DNA of 64,000 nt, from contig NZ_BNBO01000047.1 in assembly GCF_014655955.1 (NCBI RefSeq), positions 1 to 64,000 of the forward strand, read 5' to 3'. This document shows, piece after piece, positions 16,025 to 25,825 of the stretch. The position numbers were made by a program, and so were the translations under genes. Every line of letters begins with the position of its first letter. The first letter of the stretch is position 1. Under the pieces are notes generated by a model, which was given only the letters and a program-made list of their open reading frames with translations, was not told the origin of the DNA and did no database searches. The stretch comes from Kitasatospora indigofera (GTDB lineage Bacteria; Actinomycetota; Actinomycetes; Streptomycetales; Streptomycetaceae).

Positions 16025-17374
16025 ATGCCGTCGTCCACCCCCACCCCCGGCCACAGAAGCCCCCGCCGCCCGGCCCTGGCCGCCTGTGCCGCCCTGCTCG
16101 TGGCGGGCCTGATGAGTGCCTGCGGCACCCCCGGCACCGCACCGGCCTCCTCGGCCGCCGCCCCGGCCGTCTCCACCGCGGTCCCCAACGACAAGGTCAC
16201 CCTGTCGGTGCTCAGCTCGGACACCTCCGAGACCACCAAGGCACTGAGCGCCGCGTTCGAGAAGAAGTACCCGAACGTCACGGTCGACTTCCGCTTCACG
16301 GGCGTCGACAGCTACGACACCAGCCTGGACCTCACCCTCGGCTCGGACAGCGCGCCCGACCTGGCGCTGCTCAACAAGCTCGGCAACACCGCCAAGGCCG
16401 GCCTGATCCGCGACCTGGGCCCGTACGTCGACGCCTACGGCTGGGACAAGACGGTGTCGGCCAGCGAGCTGGACCAGTGGCGCGCCGACAACCAGGGCAA
16501 GGCGCTGGGGGTGGGCAAGCTGTGGGCCGCACCGGCCGGCTTCTCCCTGGTCGGCGTGTACTACAACAAGGACGTCGCCGCGAAGCTGGGCATCGAGCCG
16601 CCGAAGACCCTCGCCGAATTCGAGCAGGACCTGGCCAAGGCCAAGGCAGCGGGCGAGCTGCCGATCCAGATGCCCAATATGCAGGGCCAGTCGTCCTACC
16701 TCTTCCAAGCCCTGACCAACACCTTCCAGGGACCGGACAAGAGCACCGCGTGGGCGTTCGGCAGCCCTGGCAGCACCCTGGAGAACGACTCCGCCACCCG
16801 GGCCGCCCAGAAGGTGGCCGACTGGGCCAAGCAGGGCTACCTCCCGAGCGGCGCCAACGGCACCGACGGGGCCGGGGCGATGAGCGCCTTCACCAAGGGT
16901 CAGGGCCTGTTCATGTTCGACGGCAACTGGGACGCGACCGCGGTCGACAAGGCCTTGCCCGGCAAGGCCGGCTTTTTCACCCTGCCCGGCGAGAGTGCCA
17001 CCGCGCCGTCGACCGGCGTGGGCACCTCCCTCGCCTACGCCATCCCCACGAAGGCCAAGCACCCCGACCTGGCCGCGGCGTTCCTCGACTTCATGACCAC
17101 CCCCGAGGCCGCTGCCATCGAGTTCGCCAGCGGTTACATGCCCGTCGCCCAGGCCGAGAGCGTCAAGGCCCCCGACAACAGCATCCTGGCGGACTACGCG
17201 GCCGCCTGGGCCGGGGTCGCCAAGAGCAACGGCCTGGTGCCGTACTTCAACAACAGCACCCCCACCATGAACGACACGTTGACCTCCCAGGGCCAGCAGC
17301 TCGTCGCGGGCAAGACCTCGCCCGCCGACTACCTGAAGGCGCTGCAGGACGACTGGCAGAAGGGCCACAAGTGA
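16025..17374 (+). CDS. Extracellular sugar-binding lipoprotein (SBP_bac_1 family)
   Basis: A 449-aa binding protein of a CUT1-type oligosaccharide importer. The signal peptide ends in a lipobox LMSAC (Cys33). The mature protein has the usual features of the family: KVTLSVLSSD at the start of lobe 1, FEKKYPNVTVDFRF, SAPDLALLNK, AAPAGFSLVGVYYNKDV, KGQGLFMFDGNWD and AAAFLDFMTTPEA. It is the first gene of a binding protein-permease-permease operon, and its stop overlaps the next start (GTGA). Nearby GH27 alpha-galactosidase and oxidoreductase genes suggest alpha-galactosides as ligands, but this is inference. Confidence 0.92.
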   Translation: MPSSTPTPGHRSPRRPALAACAALLVAGLMSACGTPGTAPASSAAAPAVSTAVPNDKVTLSVLSSDTSETTKALSAAFEKKYPNVTVDFRFTGVDSYDTSLDLTLGSDSAPDLALLNKLGNTAKAGLIRDLGPYVDAYGWDKTVSASELDQWRADNQGKALGVGKLWAAPAGFSLVGVYYNKDVAAKLGIEPPKTLAEFEQDLAKAKAAGELPIQMPNMQGQSSYLFQALTNTFQGPDKSTAWAFGSPGSTLENDSATRAAQKVADWAKQGYLPSGANGTDGAGAMSAFTKGQGLFMFDGNWDATAVDKALPGKAGFFTLPGESATAPSTGVGTSLAYAIPTKAKHPDLAAAFLDFMTTPEAAAIEFASGYMPVAQAESVKAPDNSILADYAAAWAGVAKSNGLVPYFNNSTPTMNDTLTSQGQQLVAGKTSPADYLKALQDDWQKGHK

Positions 17375-18387
17375 CCGCCGCGCACCAGCAGGCCCCCAGG
17401 ACCGCCGCCCCGGCCCCAGCCCGCACGCAGCGGGCCGGGGCGGCACCCGCCGCACCCCCGGCGGGCGGGCTGGCGACGTCCCACCGGCAGCGCTCCGCCA
17501 CCGCGTCCTCGGGCCGCAGCGGCCCCCGCCGTCAGCGGGTCGCCTACCTCTACCTGCTGCCCGCGCTACTGCTGTACACGGCGTTTGTGATCGCGCCGTG
17601 GCTGCACACCCTGGAGTTGTCCTTCTACCGCTGGGACGGCGTCACCGCCGGCACCTGGGCGGGGCTGGACAACTACCGGCAGGTGCTCACCGACCCGCAG
17701 CTGATGGGCTCGCTGTGGCACGCGCTGGGCTACATCGGCTTCTACACCGTGCTGCCGATCGCCGCCGGCCTGGTGCTCGCGGCCGTGATCGGCCGGGCCC
17801 GGCAGGGACGCAACTTCGCCGTCGCCCGCACGGTGCTGTTCCTGCCGCAGATCGTCCCGCTGGTCGCCGTCGGCGTCATCTGGCGCTGGATGTACGCCCA
17901 GGACGGCACCGTCAACCAACTGCTGGACGCGGTCGGCCTGCACTCCTGGACCCGGGCCTGGCTCGGCGACTTCACCTGGGCCTACGTCGCGGTCGGCCTG
18001 GTCGGCAGCTGGGTGATGCTGGGCCTGTGCCTGGTGCTCTTCCAGGCCGGCATCCAGAAGATTGACACCAGCCTCTACGAGGCCGCCCGGATCGACGGCG
18101 CCGGGCCCGTCCGCGAATTCCTCTCCGTCACCCTGCCCGGACTGCGGGCGGAGATCGGCGTCGCGGTCACCGTCACCGTCATCTCGGCCCTGGCCAGCTT
18201 CGACGTCGTCTATGTGACCACCGGCGGCGGTCCCGGTGACACCACCACCGTGCCCGGCCTGCTCATCTACCGGCTCGCCTTCACCGGCGGCGAGGTGGGC
18301 ACCGCCTGCGCCCTGGCCGTCGTCCTCAGCCTGCTGATCTCGCTGGTGGTACTCGCCATCGGCCGCCTCACCCGGGAGCGCGCATGA
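17371..18387 (+). CDS. Sugar ABC transporter permease 1 (MalF-like)
   Basis: A 338-aa inner-membrane permease starting at GTG that overlaps the binding-protein stop. The first ~55 residues are a Pro/Ala/Arg-rich cytoplasmic extension, longer than in most relatives. Six hydrophobic segments follow (first YLYLLPALLLYTAFVIAPW). The EAA loop that contacts the ATPase is EAARIDGAGPVREFLSVTLPGL, in the usual place near the C-terminus. No ATPase gene is in the operon, so a shared MsiK-type ATPase encoded elsewhere is expected. Confidence 0.92.
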   Translation: MTAAHQQAPRTAAPAPARTQRAGAAPAAPPAGGLATSHRQRSATASSGRSGPRRQRVAYLYLLPALLLYTAFVIAPWLHTLELSFYRWDGVTAGTWAGLDNYRQVLTDPQLMGSLWHALGYIGFYTVLPIAAGLVLAAVIGRARQGRNFAVARTVLFLPQIVPLVAVGVIWRWMYAQDGTVNQLLDAVGLHSWTRAWLGDFTWAYVAVGLVGSWVMLGLCLVLFQAGIQKIDTSLYEAARIDGAGPVREFLSVTLPGLRAEIGVAVTVTVISALASFDVVYVTTGGGPGDTTTVPGLLIYRLAFTGGEVGTACALAVVLSLLISLVVLAIGRLTRERA

Positions 18388-19202
18388 GCCGCACCGACCG
18401 CCTGACCGGCCGAGCGCTGCTGGCAGTCTTCTGCGCGGGCGTCCTGATCCCCTTCGCCGCGCTCCTGATGGCCGCGCTCAACCCGCCCGGCACCCCGCTG
18501 TCCGGCCTGTCCCTGCCCGAGCACCCCACCCTGGCAGCCTTCGGCCGGGCGTGGTCCACCGCCGGGTTCGGCCGCCTACTGGCCAACAGCGCCATGGTCG
18601 GCCTCGGCGTCGTCCCGCTCGCCCTGATCTGCGCGACGCTGGCCGGCTACGCCTTCGCCACCATGCGCTTCCGCGGCCGGGAGGTCATCTTCGGCCTGCT
18701 GCTGCTGGGCCTGACCCTGCCCTACGAGGCCGCAGTCGTCCCGCTCTACTACGACCTGCGCTCACTGGGCCTCACCGACACTCCGGTCTCGCTGATCCTG
18801 GCCCTGGTCGGCCTCTACATGCCGTTCGGCGCGTTCTGGATGCGCCAGCAGTTCACCGCGCTGCCCAAGGAACTGTTGGAGGCCGCCTCCCTGGACGGCG
18901 CCTCCAGCTGGACCGTGCTGTGGAAGGTCCTCGTGCCCTGCGTGCGTCCGGCCCTGACCACCCTGGGGCTGCTGTACTTCCTGTGGGCCTGGAACCAGTT
19001 CCTGCTGACGCTGATCCTCATCCAGACCCCGGCGAACCGCACCGCCCCCGCAGGCCTGGCCTTCTTCGTGGGGGCCCACACCACCGACGTGCCGATGCTG
19101 GCCGCCGCCACCCTGATCGTGATCGGTCCCGTGGTGGTCGTCTACCTGCTCTTCCAGCGCAACTTCGTCGCCGGCATGGTCTCCGGAGCCGTCAAGGGCT
19201 GA
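18384..19202 (+). CDS. Sugar ABC transporter permease 2 (MalG-like)
   Basis: A 272-aa permease with about six membrane helices and an EAA loop LEAASLDGASSWTVLWKVLVP. It overlaps the preceding permease gene by ATGA. The family usually forms a heterodimer with the first permease. Its C-terminus (NFVAGMVSGAVKG) is the typical MalG-type ending. The next gene, an oxidoreductase, begins 112 nt later and may be cotranscribed. Confidence 0.92.
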   Translation: MSRTDRLTGRALLAVFCAGVLIPFAALLMAALNPPGTPLSGLSLPEHPTLAAFGRAWSTAGFGRLLANSAMVGLGVVPLALICATLAGYAFATMRFRGREVIFGLLLLGLTLPYEAAVVPLYYDLRSLGLTDTPVSLILALVGLYMPFGAFWMRQQFTALPKELLEAASLDGASSWTVLWKVLVPCVRPALTTLGLLYFLWAWNQFLLTLILIQTPANRTAPAGLAFFVGAHTTDVPMLAAATLIVIGPVVVVYLLFQRNFVAGMVSGAVKG

Positions 19203-19314
19203 GACCGCCCGCGCCTCCCTACCACCCCCGGCCCGCGCTTCCCACACCGCCCCGCGCCCGCCCGGGGCGCAGCACGCCCATCTTCCTCCCGACCGACCCA
19301 AGGACCTGCCGCCC

Positions 19315-20598
19315 ATGACCCCTCCCATTCGCCTGCTGCTGGTCGGAGCGGGCAACCGAGGCAACACCTACACCGGCTACGCCGCCCGCACCGGCCGCGC
19401 CGTGGTGGCCGCGGTCTGCGAACCCGACCCGGAGCGCGCCGCCCAGGCCCGCGCCGCCCACCCGGACGCCGAGATCCTCCCCGACTGGCGGCCGCTGACG
19501 CAGCGGCGGAAGTTCGCCGACGCCGTCGTGATCACCACCCAGGACGCGGCCCACGTCGACCCGGCCGTCGCGTTCGCCGGGCTCGGCTACCACATCCTGC
19601 TGGAGAAGCCGATGGCGACCACCGAGGCCGACGTCATCCGCATCATCGACGCCGTCGAGCGGGCCGACGTCATGCTCGCCGTCTGCCACGTCCTGCGCTA
19701 CACCCCCTACACACAGGCCCTCAAGCGGATCGTCGACTCCGGCCGCCTCGGCGAGGTCGTCAGCATCGAGCACCTGGAACCGGTCGGCTGGTGGCACCAG
19801 GCGCACTCCTACGTGCGCGGCAACTGGCGCCGCGAGGCCGACGCCACTCCGATGCTGCTCGCCAAGTCCTCCCACGACCTGGACTGGCTCTCCTACATCG
19901 TCGGCAGGCCGGTGCAGCGGGTGTCCTCCTTCGGCGGCCTGAAGCACTTCCGTGCCGAGCAGCGCCCCGAAGGCGCCGCCGACCGGTGCCCGGACTGCTC
20001 GATCGAGGCGTCCTGCCCCTACTCCGCCAAGCGCCTGTACGTCGACTGCCTGGGCGACCCGGACCGCGAGCGCTGGCCACTGTCGGTCGTCACCCCCGCC
20101 CGCACCAAGGACGGCGTGATCGAGGCGCTGCGCACCAGCCCCTACGGCCGCTGCGTGTACGCCTGCGACAACGACGTGGTCGACCACCAGGTGGTCAACC
20201 TGGAGTACGAAGGCGGCGCCACCGCCGCCTTCACGATGACCGCGTTCACCGAGTACGCCCAGCGCAAGACCCGGATCTTCGGCACCCACGGGCAGTTGGA
20301 GGGCGACGGCGTGCAGGTCACCCTCACCGACTTCCGCACCGGCGCGAAAGAGCTGCTCACCGTGGGCCTGGAGGGCGCCGACGCGGGCACCGGGCACGGC
20401 GGCGGCGACGAGCGACTGGTCGACGCGTTCCTGGACGCCCTCGCCACCGGCGACCGGACCCGGATCCTGTCCGACCCGCGCACCAGCCTGGAAAGCCACC
20501 TGGTCGCCTGGGCCGCCGAACGCGCCCGCCACCAGCACACCGTCGAGCCCATCCAGAGCCGCTTCCCGGTCGCCGCCCCGACCGCACCGGCCCGCTAG
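19315..20598 (+). CDS. Gfo/Idh/MocA-family oxidoreductase
   Basis: A 427-aa NAD(P)-dependent sugar oxidoreductase. The Rossmann motif VGAGNRGN is at the N-terminus and the catalytic-region lysine lies in HILLEKPMATT. The C-terminal domain carries KSSHDLDWLSYI and a cysteine-rich insert, CPDCSIEASCPYSAKRLYVDC, seen in a subgroup of this family where it may stabilise structure or bind metal. It lies between sugar-import and alpha-galactosidase genes, so it probably acts on an imported sugar or on a glycoside through an oxidised intermediate. The substrate is unknown. Confidence 0.88.
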   Translation: MTPPIRLLLVGAGNRGNTYTGYAARTGRAVVAAVCEPDPERAAQARAAHPDAEILPDWRPLTQRRKFADAVVITTQDAAHVDPAVAFAGLGYHILLEKPMATTEADVIRIIDAVERADVMLAVCHVLRYTPYTQALKRIVDSGRLGEVVSIEHLEPVGWWHQAHSYVRGNWRREADATPMLLAKSSHDLDWLSYIVGRPVQRVSSFGGLKHFRAEQRPEGAADRCPDCSIEASCPYSAKRLYVDCLGDPDRERWPLSVVTPARTKDGVIEALRTSPYGRCVYACDNDVVDHQVVNLEYEGGATAAFTMTAFTEYAQRKTRIFGTHGQLEGDGVQVTLTDFRTGAKELLTVGLEGADAGTGHGGGDERLVDAFLDALATGDRTRILSDPRTSLESHLVAWAAERARHQHTVEPIQSRFPVAAPTAPAR

Positions 20599-20781
20599 GC
20601 CCGGCCTCCCGAGTCCCACCCCGGGACTCCACCCCCGAACTCCGCCCCCACCCGCCGCCGGCTTCCACACCGCCGCGGAGGCAGCGGAACGCGGCATTCC
20701 CGCCGCACACCCCCTCGGCCGGACGACACCGCACACCGCCCGGCCCGGGGCACACCCCCACCCACCCGAGAGGACTCGACG

Positions 20782-22617
20782 ATGAGGACCACTGCAAGAC
20801 GCCTGCTCACCGGCCTGCTGGCCACTGCCACAGCCGCCGCCGGCCTCGGCGCCGCCGTCCCGGCCACCGCCGCCCCTGCCACCGCGCCGGTCGTGTTCTC
20901 GCCGGCCACGATCGCCCCGACCCCGTACCTGGGCTGGAGCAGCTGGAGCCTGCAGGCCACCACCTACCCCGGGGTCAACCCGCACAGCTGGTCCAGCTGG
21001 CTCAACGAGGACCACGTCTTGCAGCAGGCCAACGCCCTGGTCTCCACCGGCCTGGCATCGGCCGGCTACAAGTTCGTCAACATCGACGCCGCCTGGTACG
21101 CCGACATCGACCGCAACCCGCACTTCGACGCCTACGGCCGGCTGGAGCAGGACACCACCCGCTTCCCCGACCCGATGGCCACCGTGGTGAACAAGGTCCA
21201 CGCCCTCGGCCTCAAGTTGGGCGTCTACGACTACGCCGGCATGGCGAAGGAGGCGTACAACCTCAACGCCCCCGTCTACGGCACCACCCACGGCTGCACC
21301 ACGCAGAACGCCGTCCTCAAGGACTCCACCGGCGCCCCCGTCGTGCTGCCCAGCGGCTGGAACAACGCCTACGCCCTCGACATGTCCGACGCCAACCCCT
21401 GCGGCTACGAGTACATCCACTCGGTCGCCCAGAAGCTCACTGGCTACGGCATCGACTACCTCAAGCTCGACGGGGTCACCCCCTCGGGGACCTCGGGCAC
21501 GGTCTCCGACCTGACCAAGAGCAGCTACTACGAGGTCGCCGGCTGGCGCAAGGCGCTCGACGCCCTCGGCTGGCAGGGCCACCTGGAACTGTCCTGGGCG
21601 ATGCGGACGAACGAGGCCCCCTACTGGCAGCAGAACGTCACCGGCGTCCGCACCCAGGGCGACGTCGAGTGTTACTGCAGCACCCTCGTCGACTGGAACC
21701 ACGTCGTCTCCCGCTTCAACAGCGCCCCGGCCTGGGCGCCCTACACCAAGCCCGGCTTCTTCCCCGACCTGGACTCCCTCGACGTCGGCAACGGCGCCAT
21801 GGACGGCCTGACCGACGACCAGCGTCGGACCGCCACCACCCTGTGGTCCATCGTCAACTCCCCGATGTACACCGGTGACGACCTCACCAAGATCGACTCC
21901 CTCGGGCTGTCGCTGCTCACCAACAGCGAGGTTATCGCCCAGAACCAGCAGGGCCTGCCCGCCAAGCCGGTCAGCCAGGCCACCAACCAGCAGACCTGGT
22001 ACGTCAGGAACAACGACGGCACCTACACCGTCGCGCTGTTCAACCTCGGCTCCACCTCGGCCACCGTGACCGCCAACTGGGCCGACATCGGCCTGCGGAC
22101 CGCTCAGTCGGCCGACGTCCACGACATGTGGACCCACTCCGACCTGGGCGCCAGCACCGGAAGCTTCAGCGCCACCCTGCCCGCCTACGGCTCCCGACTG
22201 CTCAAGCTCACCCCCAGCGGCCCGGGCGCACCCAGCGGGCCCATCACCGGCCTGGCCGGCAAGTGCGCCGACGTCAAGGGCGCCGTCTCCACCGACGGCA
22301 CCGACCTCGACCTGTGGGGCTGCAACGGCGGCGCCAACCAGACCTGGACGATCCCGGGTGACGGCACCGTCCGCGCCTACGGCAAGTGCATGGACGTCCG
22401 GGGTGGCGCCACCGCGGCCGGCACCGCCGTCCAGCTCTACACCTGCAACGGAAGCCCCGCCCAGTCCTGGGTCTACCAGAGTGACAAGACCCTGAAGAAC
22501 ACCAAGTCCGGCCTGTGCCTGGACGTCGCGGGCGCGATCAGCACCAGCGGCACCCGTCTGGACATCTGGCCCTGCACCGCCTCCGCCAACCAGCTCTGGA
22601 ACCTGCCCACCTCATAA
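20782..22617 (+). CDS. Secreted GH27 alpha-galactosidase with C-terminal ricin-type (CBM13) domain
   Basis: A 611-aa exported enzyme. A Sec signal peptide ends around ATAAPA (residues 27-32). The GH27 barrel begins TPYLGWSSWS, and the nucleophile aspartate is in DYLKLDGV (about residue 230). An acidic residue in RTQGDVECY (about 293) is the candidate acid/base. A beta-sandwich follows, then a ricin B-type lectin from about residue 478 with three Q-x-W-like repeats (NQTWTI, AQSWVY, NQLWNL) and paired cysteines. It would trim terminal alpha-galactose from plant galactomannans or raffinose-type sugars. It lies 183 nt after the oxidoreductase gene, in the same direction. Confidence 0.93.
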   Translation: MRTTARRLLTGLLATATAAAGLGAAVPATAAPATAPVVFSPATIAPTPYLGWSSWSLQATTYPGVNPHSWSSWLNEDHVLQQANALVSTGLASAGYKFVNIDAAWYADIDRNPHFDAYGRLEQDTTRFPDPMATVVNKVHALGLKLGVYDYAGMAKEAYNLNAPVYGTTHGCTTQNAVLKDSTGAPVVLPSGWNNAYALDMSDANPCGYEYIHSVAQKLTGYGIDYLKLDGVTPSGTSGTVSDLTKSSYYEVAGWRKALDALGWQGHLELSWAMRTNEAPYWQQNVTGVRTQGDVECYCSTLVDWNHVVSRFNSAPAWAPYTKPGFFPDLDSLDVGNGAMDGLTDDQRRTATTLWSIVNSPMYTGDDLTKIDSLGLSLLTNSEVIAQNQQGLPAKPVSQATNQQTWYVRNNDGTYTVALFNLGSTSATVTANWADIGLRTAQSADVHDMWTHSDLGASTGSFSATLPAYGSRLLKLTPSGPGAPSGPITGLAGKCADVKGAVSTDGTDLDLWGCNGGANQTWTIPGDGTVRAYGKCMDVRGGATAAGTAVQLYTCNGSPAQSWVYQSDKTLKNTKSGLCLDVAGAISTSGTRLDIWPCTASANQLWNLPTS

Positions 22618-22628
22618 CCCGGGCCCCG

Positions 22629-22655
22629 GCCACCGGTGCGGCGGACGCCGGTGGC
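22629..22655 (+). terminator. Terminator hairpin after the alpha-galactosidase gene
   Basis: GCCACCGG and CCGGTGGC pair across an 11-nt loop shortly after the stop codon. Confidence 0.6.
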
Positions 22656-22665
22656 ACGGCCAGCA

Positions 22666-22732
22666 CGGCAGGCACGGCCCACCCGATCGCGAGACCTCCA
22701 ACTCCCACGATCACAAGGGGCCGTGCCTGCCG
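22666..22732. repeat. 15-bp perfect inverted repeat with 37-nt spacer
   Basis: CGGCAGGCACGGCCC (22666-22680) and GGGCCGTGCCTGCCG (22718-22732) are exact reverse complements. It may be a second, longer-loop terminator or a binding site; no gene is seen between 22618 and 23070. Confidence 0.6.
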
Positions 22733-23070
22733 CCTCCCCCACAAACAGCGGCAGGCGCCTTCGCCGGCCGCTCCGCGAACGACCAGCCCAGGAGATCCCC
22801 GTCCTGGGCCCGAGCATCTGACCGAGACCTCGGAGCCTCAGGGAGCCAGCCAGCTTCTTCAGCCAGGTCGGCACCGATCGGGGCACCGCGGTGGTTAGCC
22901 CGGCCCCACGGCGGCAGGCGAGCAGGCCGAGGCCCGCCGCTGGGAGCCGATCGGCCTGCTCCGTCCCCTCGCTGTCACGGCTGAACGTGTGATCGCCGCA
23001 GCGCATGGGGGTGGGCCAGCCGGGTCCGTTCGGGCAGGCCGTCGGCGCGGCAGGCTACCAGAATGTAGGG

Positions 23071-25749
23071 ATGAGCAAGAACGGGAGACCGCGGTGGGCC
23101 CGGTTGCCGCGCAGTCTGGCTGCGCGGGTGTTCCTGCTGCAGCTAGTGGTGATCCTGGTGCTGGCCGGTGCCGCGCTGGCCGCCCTGGTGGTGCAGGCCC
23201 GCCAGCGCACCACCCAGGAGGCCTACGACCGGTCTATGTCGGTCGCCGAGTCCTTCGCCCACGCGCCCGGGACGCTTGCCGCGATGGAGTCCGCCGACCC
23301 CAGCGCCGTCCTGCAGCCGGCCGCCGAGCAGACCCGGATGAAGGCGGGCGTGGCGTACGTGGTGGCGTTCGACCCGAACGGCATCCGCTGGTCCCACCCC
23401 GACCCGAGCCTAATCGGCGGCCACGTCTCCGGCGCGTTCGCGCCCGCCTTCAACGGAGAGCCGTTCCAGGAGACCTTCGACAGCACCCTGTTCGGCCGGG
23501 CCGTGGACACCACGGTCGCCGTCTTCGACCCCACGGGCAAGGCCGTGGGCCTGGTCTCGGTCGGCATCCAGGTCAAGAGCGTCCAGGAACAACTGCAGGC
23601 GCAGCTGCCCGTGCTGTTCACCGCCACGGGCGTCGCCCTGGTCCTCGCGGCCGGCGGCTCTGCCCTGGTCAGCCGGTGGCTGCGGCGCCAGACGCACGGC
23701 CTGGGGCCGGCCGAGATGACCCGGATGTACGAGCACCACGACGCCGTGCTGCACGCGGTGCGCGAGGGCGTCGTCATCACCGGCGACGGCCGCCTGCAAC
23801 TCGCCAACGACGAGGCACGCCGCCTCCTCGACCTGCCCACCGCAGACTCGGCCCCGCGGATCGACTCCCTCGGCCTGCCGCCCGCCCTCGCCGACCTGCT
23901 CGGTTCCGGCCGCACCGCCACCGACGAGGTGCACCCCGTCGGCAACCAGCTGCTCGCCGTCAACCAGCGCCCCGTCAGACGGGCCGACCGGGCCGACGGC
24001 GCGGTCGCCACCGTGCGCGACACCACCGAGCTGCGCGCCCTGGCCGGCCGCGCCGAAACCGCGCACCGCCGCCTCGACCTGCTGTACGCCGCAGGCCTGC
24101 GGATCGGCACCACCCTCGACCTCACCCGCACCGCCGAGGAACTCGCCGAGGCCGCCGTCCCCGAATTCGCCGACTACACCACCGTCGAACTCCTCGAACC
24201 CGTACTGGAGGGCGCCGAACCCGAACCGGGCAGCCTCCTGGTCCGCCGCACCGCCCGGGTCGGCATCCGCCCCGACATTCCGCTCTACCCACTCGGCCAC
24301 CCCATCGGAACCGCCCCGGTCTCCACCATCCCCACCGACCTGGCCGCAGGCCGTGCCCTGCTGATCGACCTCGCCTCCCGCGACGACTGGTGCGCCGACC
24401 CCGAGCACGCCCGAGAGCTGCTCGACTCCGGTCTGCACAGCCTGGTCTCGGTGCCCCTCCAGACCGGCGACCTCGTCCTCGGCGTCGTCAATTTCTGGCG
24501 CGCCGACCAGCCACCGTTCACCGCCGAGGACCTGGCGTTCGCCGAGGAACTCGCGCTGCGCGCCGCGGTCTGCCTCGACAACGCCCGCCGCTACACCCGC
24601 GAGCACGCCACCGCCACCGCACTCCAGCGCAGCCTGCTGCCTGGCGAACTCCCCGCCCACAGCGCCGTCGACACCGCCTGGCGCTACCTACCGGCTGAAG
24701 CCGGCGTCGGCGGCGACTGGTTCGACGTCATCCCACTCTCCGGCGCCCGGGTCGCGCTGGTCGTCGGCGACGTGGTGGGCCACGGCGTCGGTGCCGCGGC
24801 GGCGATGGGACGGCTGCGTACCGCCGTGCACAACTTCTCTGCGCTCGACCTCGACCCCGACGAACTCCTCGCCCAGCTCGACGAGTTCGTCACCCGCCTC
24901 GACCCCTCCGCCGACGGCGGCGCGGTCACCGGAGCGACCTGCCTGTACGCCGTCTACGACCCGGCCACCGGATACTGCGCCATGGCCTCCGCAGGCCACC
25001 CACCGCCCGCGCTGCTCCACCCCAACGGCACCGTGCACATCCCCGAGCTGCCACTCTCCCCACCACTCGGCACCGGCGCGGCACTGCCCGCCGAGACCCT
25101 CGACCTGTACCTCGACGAGGGCACCCTGCTGGTGCTGTTCACCAACGGCCTGCTCCAGCAGCGCCGCCGCGACACCGACGAGGCATTCGACCAGCTCGCC
25201 CGCTCCCTCACCGGCTCCGACGGAACTCCCGAGGGCGCCTGCACCGCCGTCCTCAACGCCCTGCTCTCCGAACGCCCCGACGACGACGTCGCGCTGCTCG
25301 CCGCCCGCACCCGCCGCCTCGACCGCGACAAGATCGCCGAGTGGCGACTCGAACGCGACCCCGCCACCGTCTCCCGGGTCCGCGCCAAGGCCACCGCAAC
25401 CCTGGAGCGCTGGGGCCTGGACCACAAGGTCTTCGCCACCGAGTTGATCATCAGCGAACTCGTCACCAACACCATCCGCTACGGACTGGACCCCGTCCGG
25501 CTGCGCCTGCTCTGCGACGACCGGCACCTGATCTGCGAGGTCGCCGACGGCAGCAGCACCTCCCCGCACCTGCGCCGCGCCGCCGACACCGACGAGGGCG
25601 GCCGCGGCCTCTATCTGGTGGCCCGCTTCTGCGAGCGCTGGGGCACCCGTTACCTGGCCCGCGGCAAGATCATCTGGGTCGAGCAGAACCTGGCGGACGA
25701 CGCGGAACCCGACGGCAACGCCCTGCTCGATCAGTGGGAAGACCTGTAG
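23071..25749 (+). CDS. Membrane sensor PP2C phosphatase (SpoIIE) with PAS, GAF and anti-sigma-like ATPase domains
   Basis: An 892-aa signalling protein. An N-terminal membrane helix (VFLLQLVVILVLAGAALAALVV) is followed by an extracellular sensor resembling the Cache/PDC domain of CitA/DcuS (GVAYVVAFDPNGIRWSHPDPSLIGG) and a second helix near residues 185-205. Inside are a PAS domain (DAVLHAVREGVVITG), a GAF domain, a SpoIIE/PP2C domain (GGDWFDVIPL, VVGDVVGHGVGAAAAMGRLR, SAGHPPP) and an RsbW-like HATPase (ELIISELVTNTIRYG, GGRGLYLVARF). Such proteins dephosphorylate anti-anti-sigma factors and may phosphorylate them too, switching stress sigma factors. The start at 23071 (MSKNGRPRW) gives a normal N-terminus; an in-frame start at 23005 is possible. 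It appears monocistronic. Confidence 0.9.
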   Translation: MSKNGRPRWARLPRSLAARVFLLQLVVILVLAGAALAALVVQARQRTTQEAYDRSMSVAESFAHAPGTLAAMESADPSAVLQPAAEQTRMKAGVAYVVAFDPNGIRWSHPDPSLIGGHVSGAFAPAFNGEPFQETFDSTLFGRAVDTTVAVFDPTGKAVGLVSVGIQVKSVQEQLQAQLPVLFTATGVALVLAAGGSALVSRWLRRQTHGLGPAEMTRMYEHHDAVLHAVREGVVITGDGRLQLANDEARRLLDLPTADSAPRIDSLGLPPALADLLGSGRTATDEVHPVGNQLLAVNQRPVRRADRADGAVATVRDTTELRALAGRAETAHRRLDLLYAAGLRIGTTLDLTRTAEELAEAAVPEFADYTTVELLEPVLEGAEPEPGSLLVRRTARVGIRPDIPLYPLGHPIGTAPVSTIPTDLAAGRALLIDLASRDDWCADPEHARELLDSGLHSLVSVPLQTGDLVLGVVNFWRADQPPFTAEDLAFAEELALRAAVCLDNARRYTREHATATALQRSLLPGELPAHSAVDTAWRYLPAEAGVGGDWFDVIPLSGARVALVVGDVVGHGVGAAAAMGRLRTAVHNFSALDLDPDELLAQLDEFVTRLDPSADGGAVTGATCLYAVYDPATGYCAMASAGHPPPALLHPNGTVHIPELPLSPPLGTGAALPAETLDLYLDEGTLLVLFTNGLLQQRRRDTDEAFDQLARSLTGSDGTPEGACTAVLNALLSERPDDDVALLAARTRRLDRDKIAEWRLERDPATVSRVRAKATATLERWGLDHKVFATELIISELVTNTIRYGLDPVRLRLLCDDRHLICEVADGSSTSPHLRRAADTDEGGRGLYLVARFCERWGTRYLARGKIIWVEQNLADDAEPDGNALLDQWEDL

Positions 25750-25825
25750 TCACGGCGAGAGCCCGGGGCCGGGCCGCCAACGGCTCTCCGGGCGAGCCAG
25801 CGGCGTATGGCCGTCCACAAGGTTC

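Noticed and set aside
19219..22137. A 972-codon minus-strand frame across the oxidoreductase and alpha-galactosidase genes
   Set aside because: Same shadow effect; both plus-strand genes have clear catalytic motifs.
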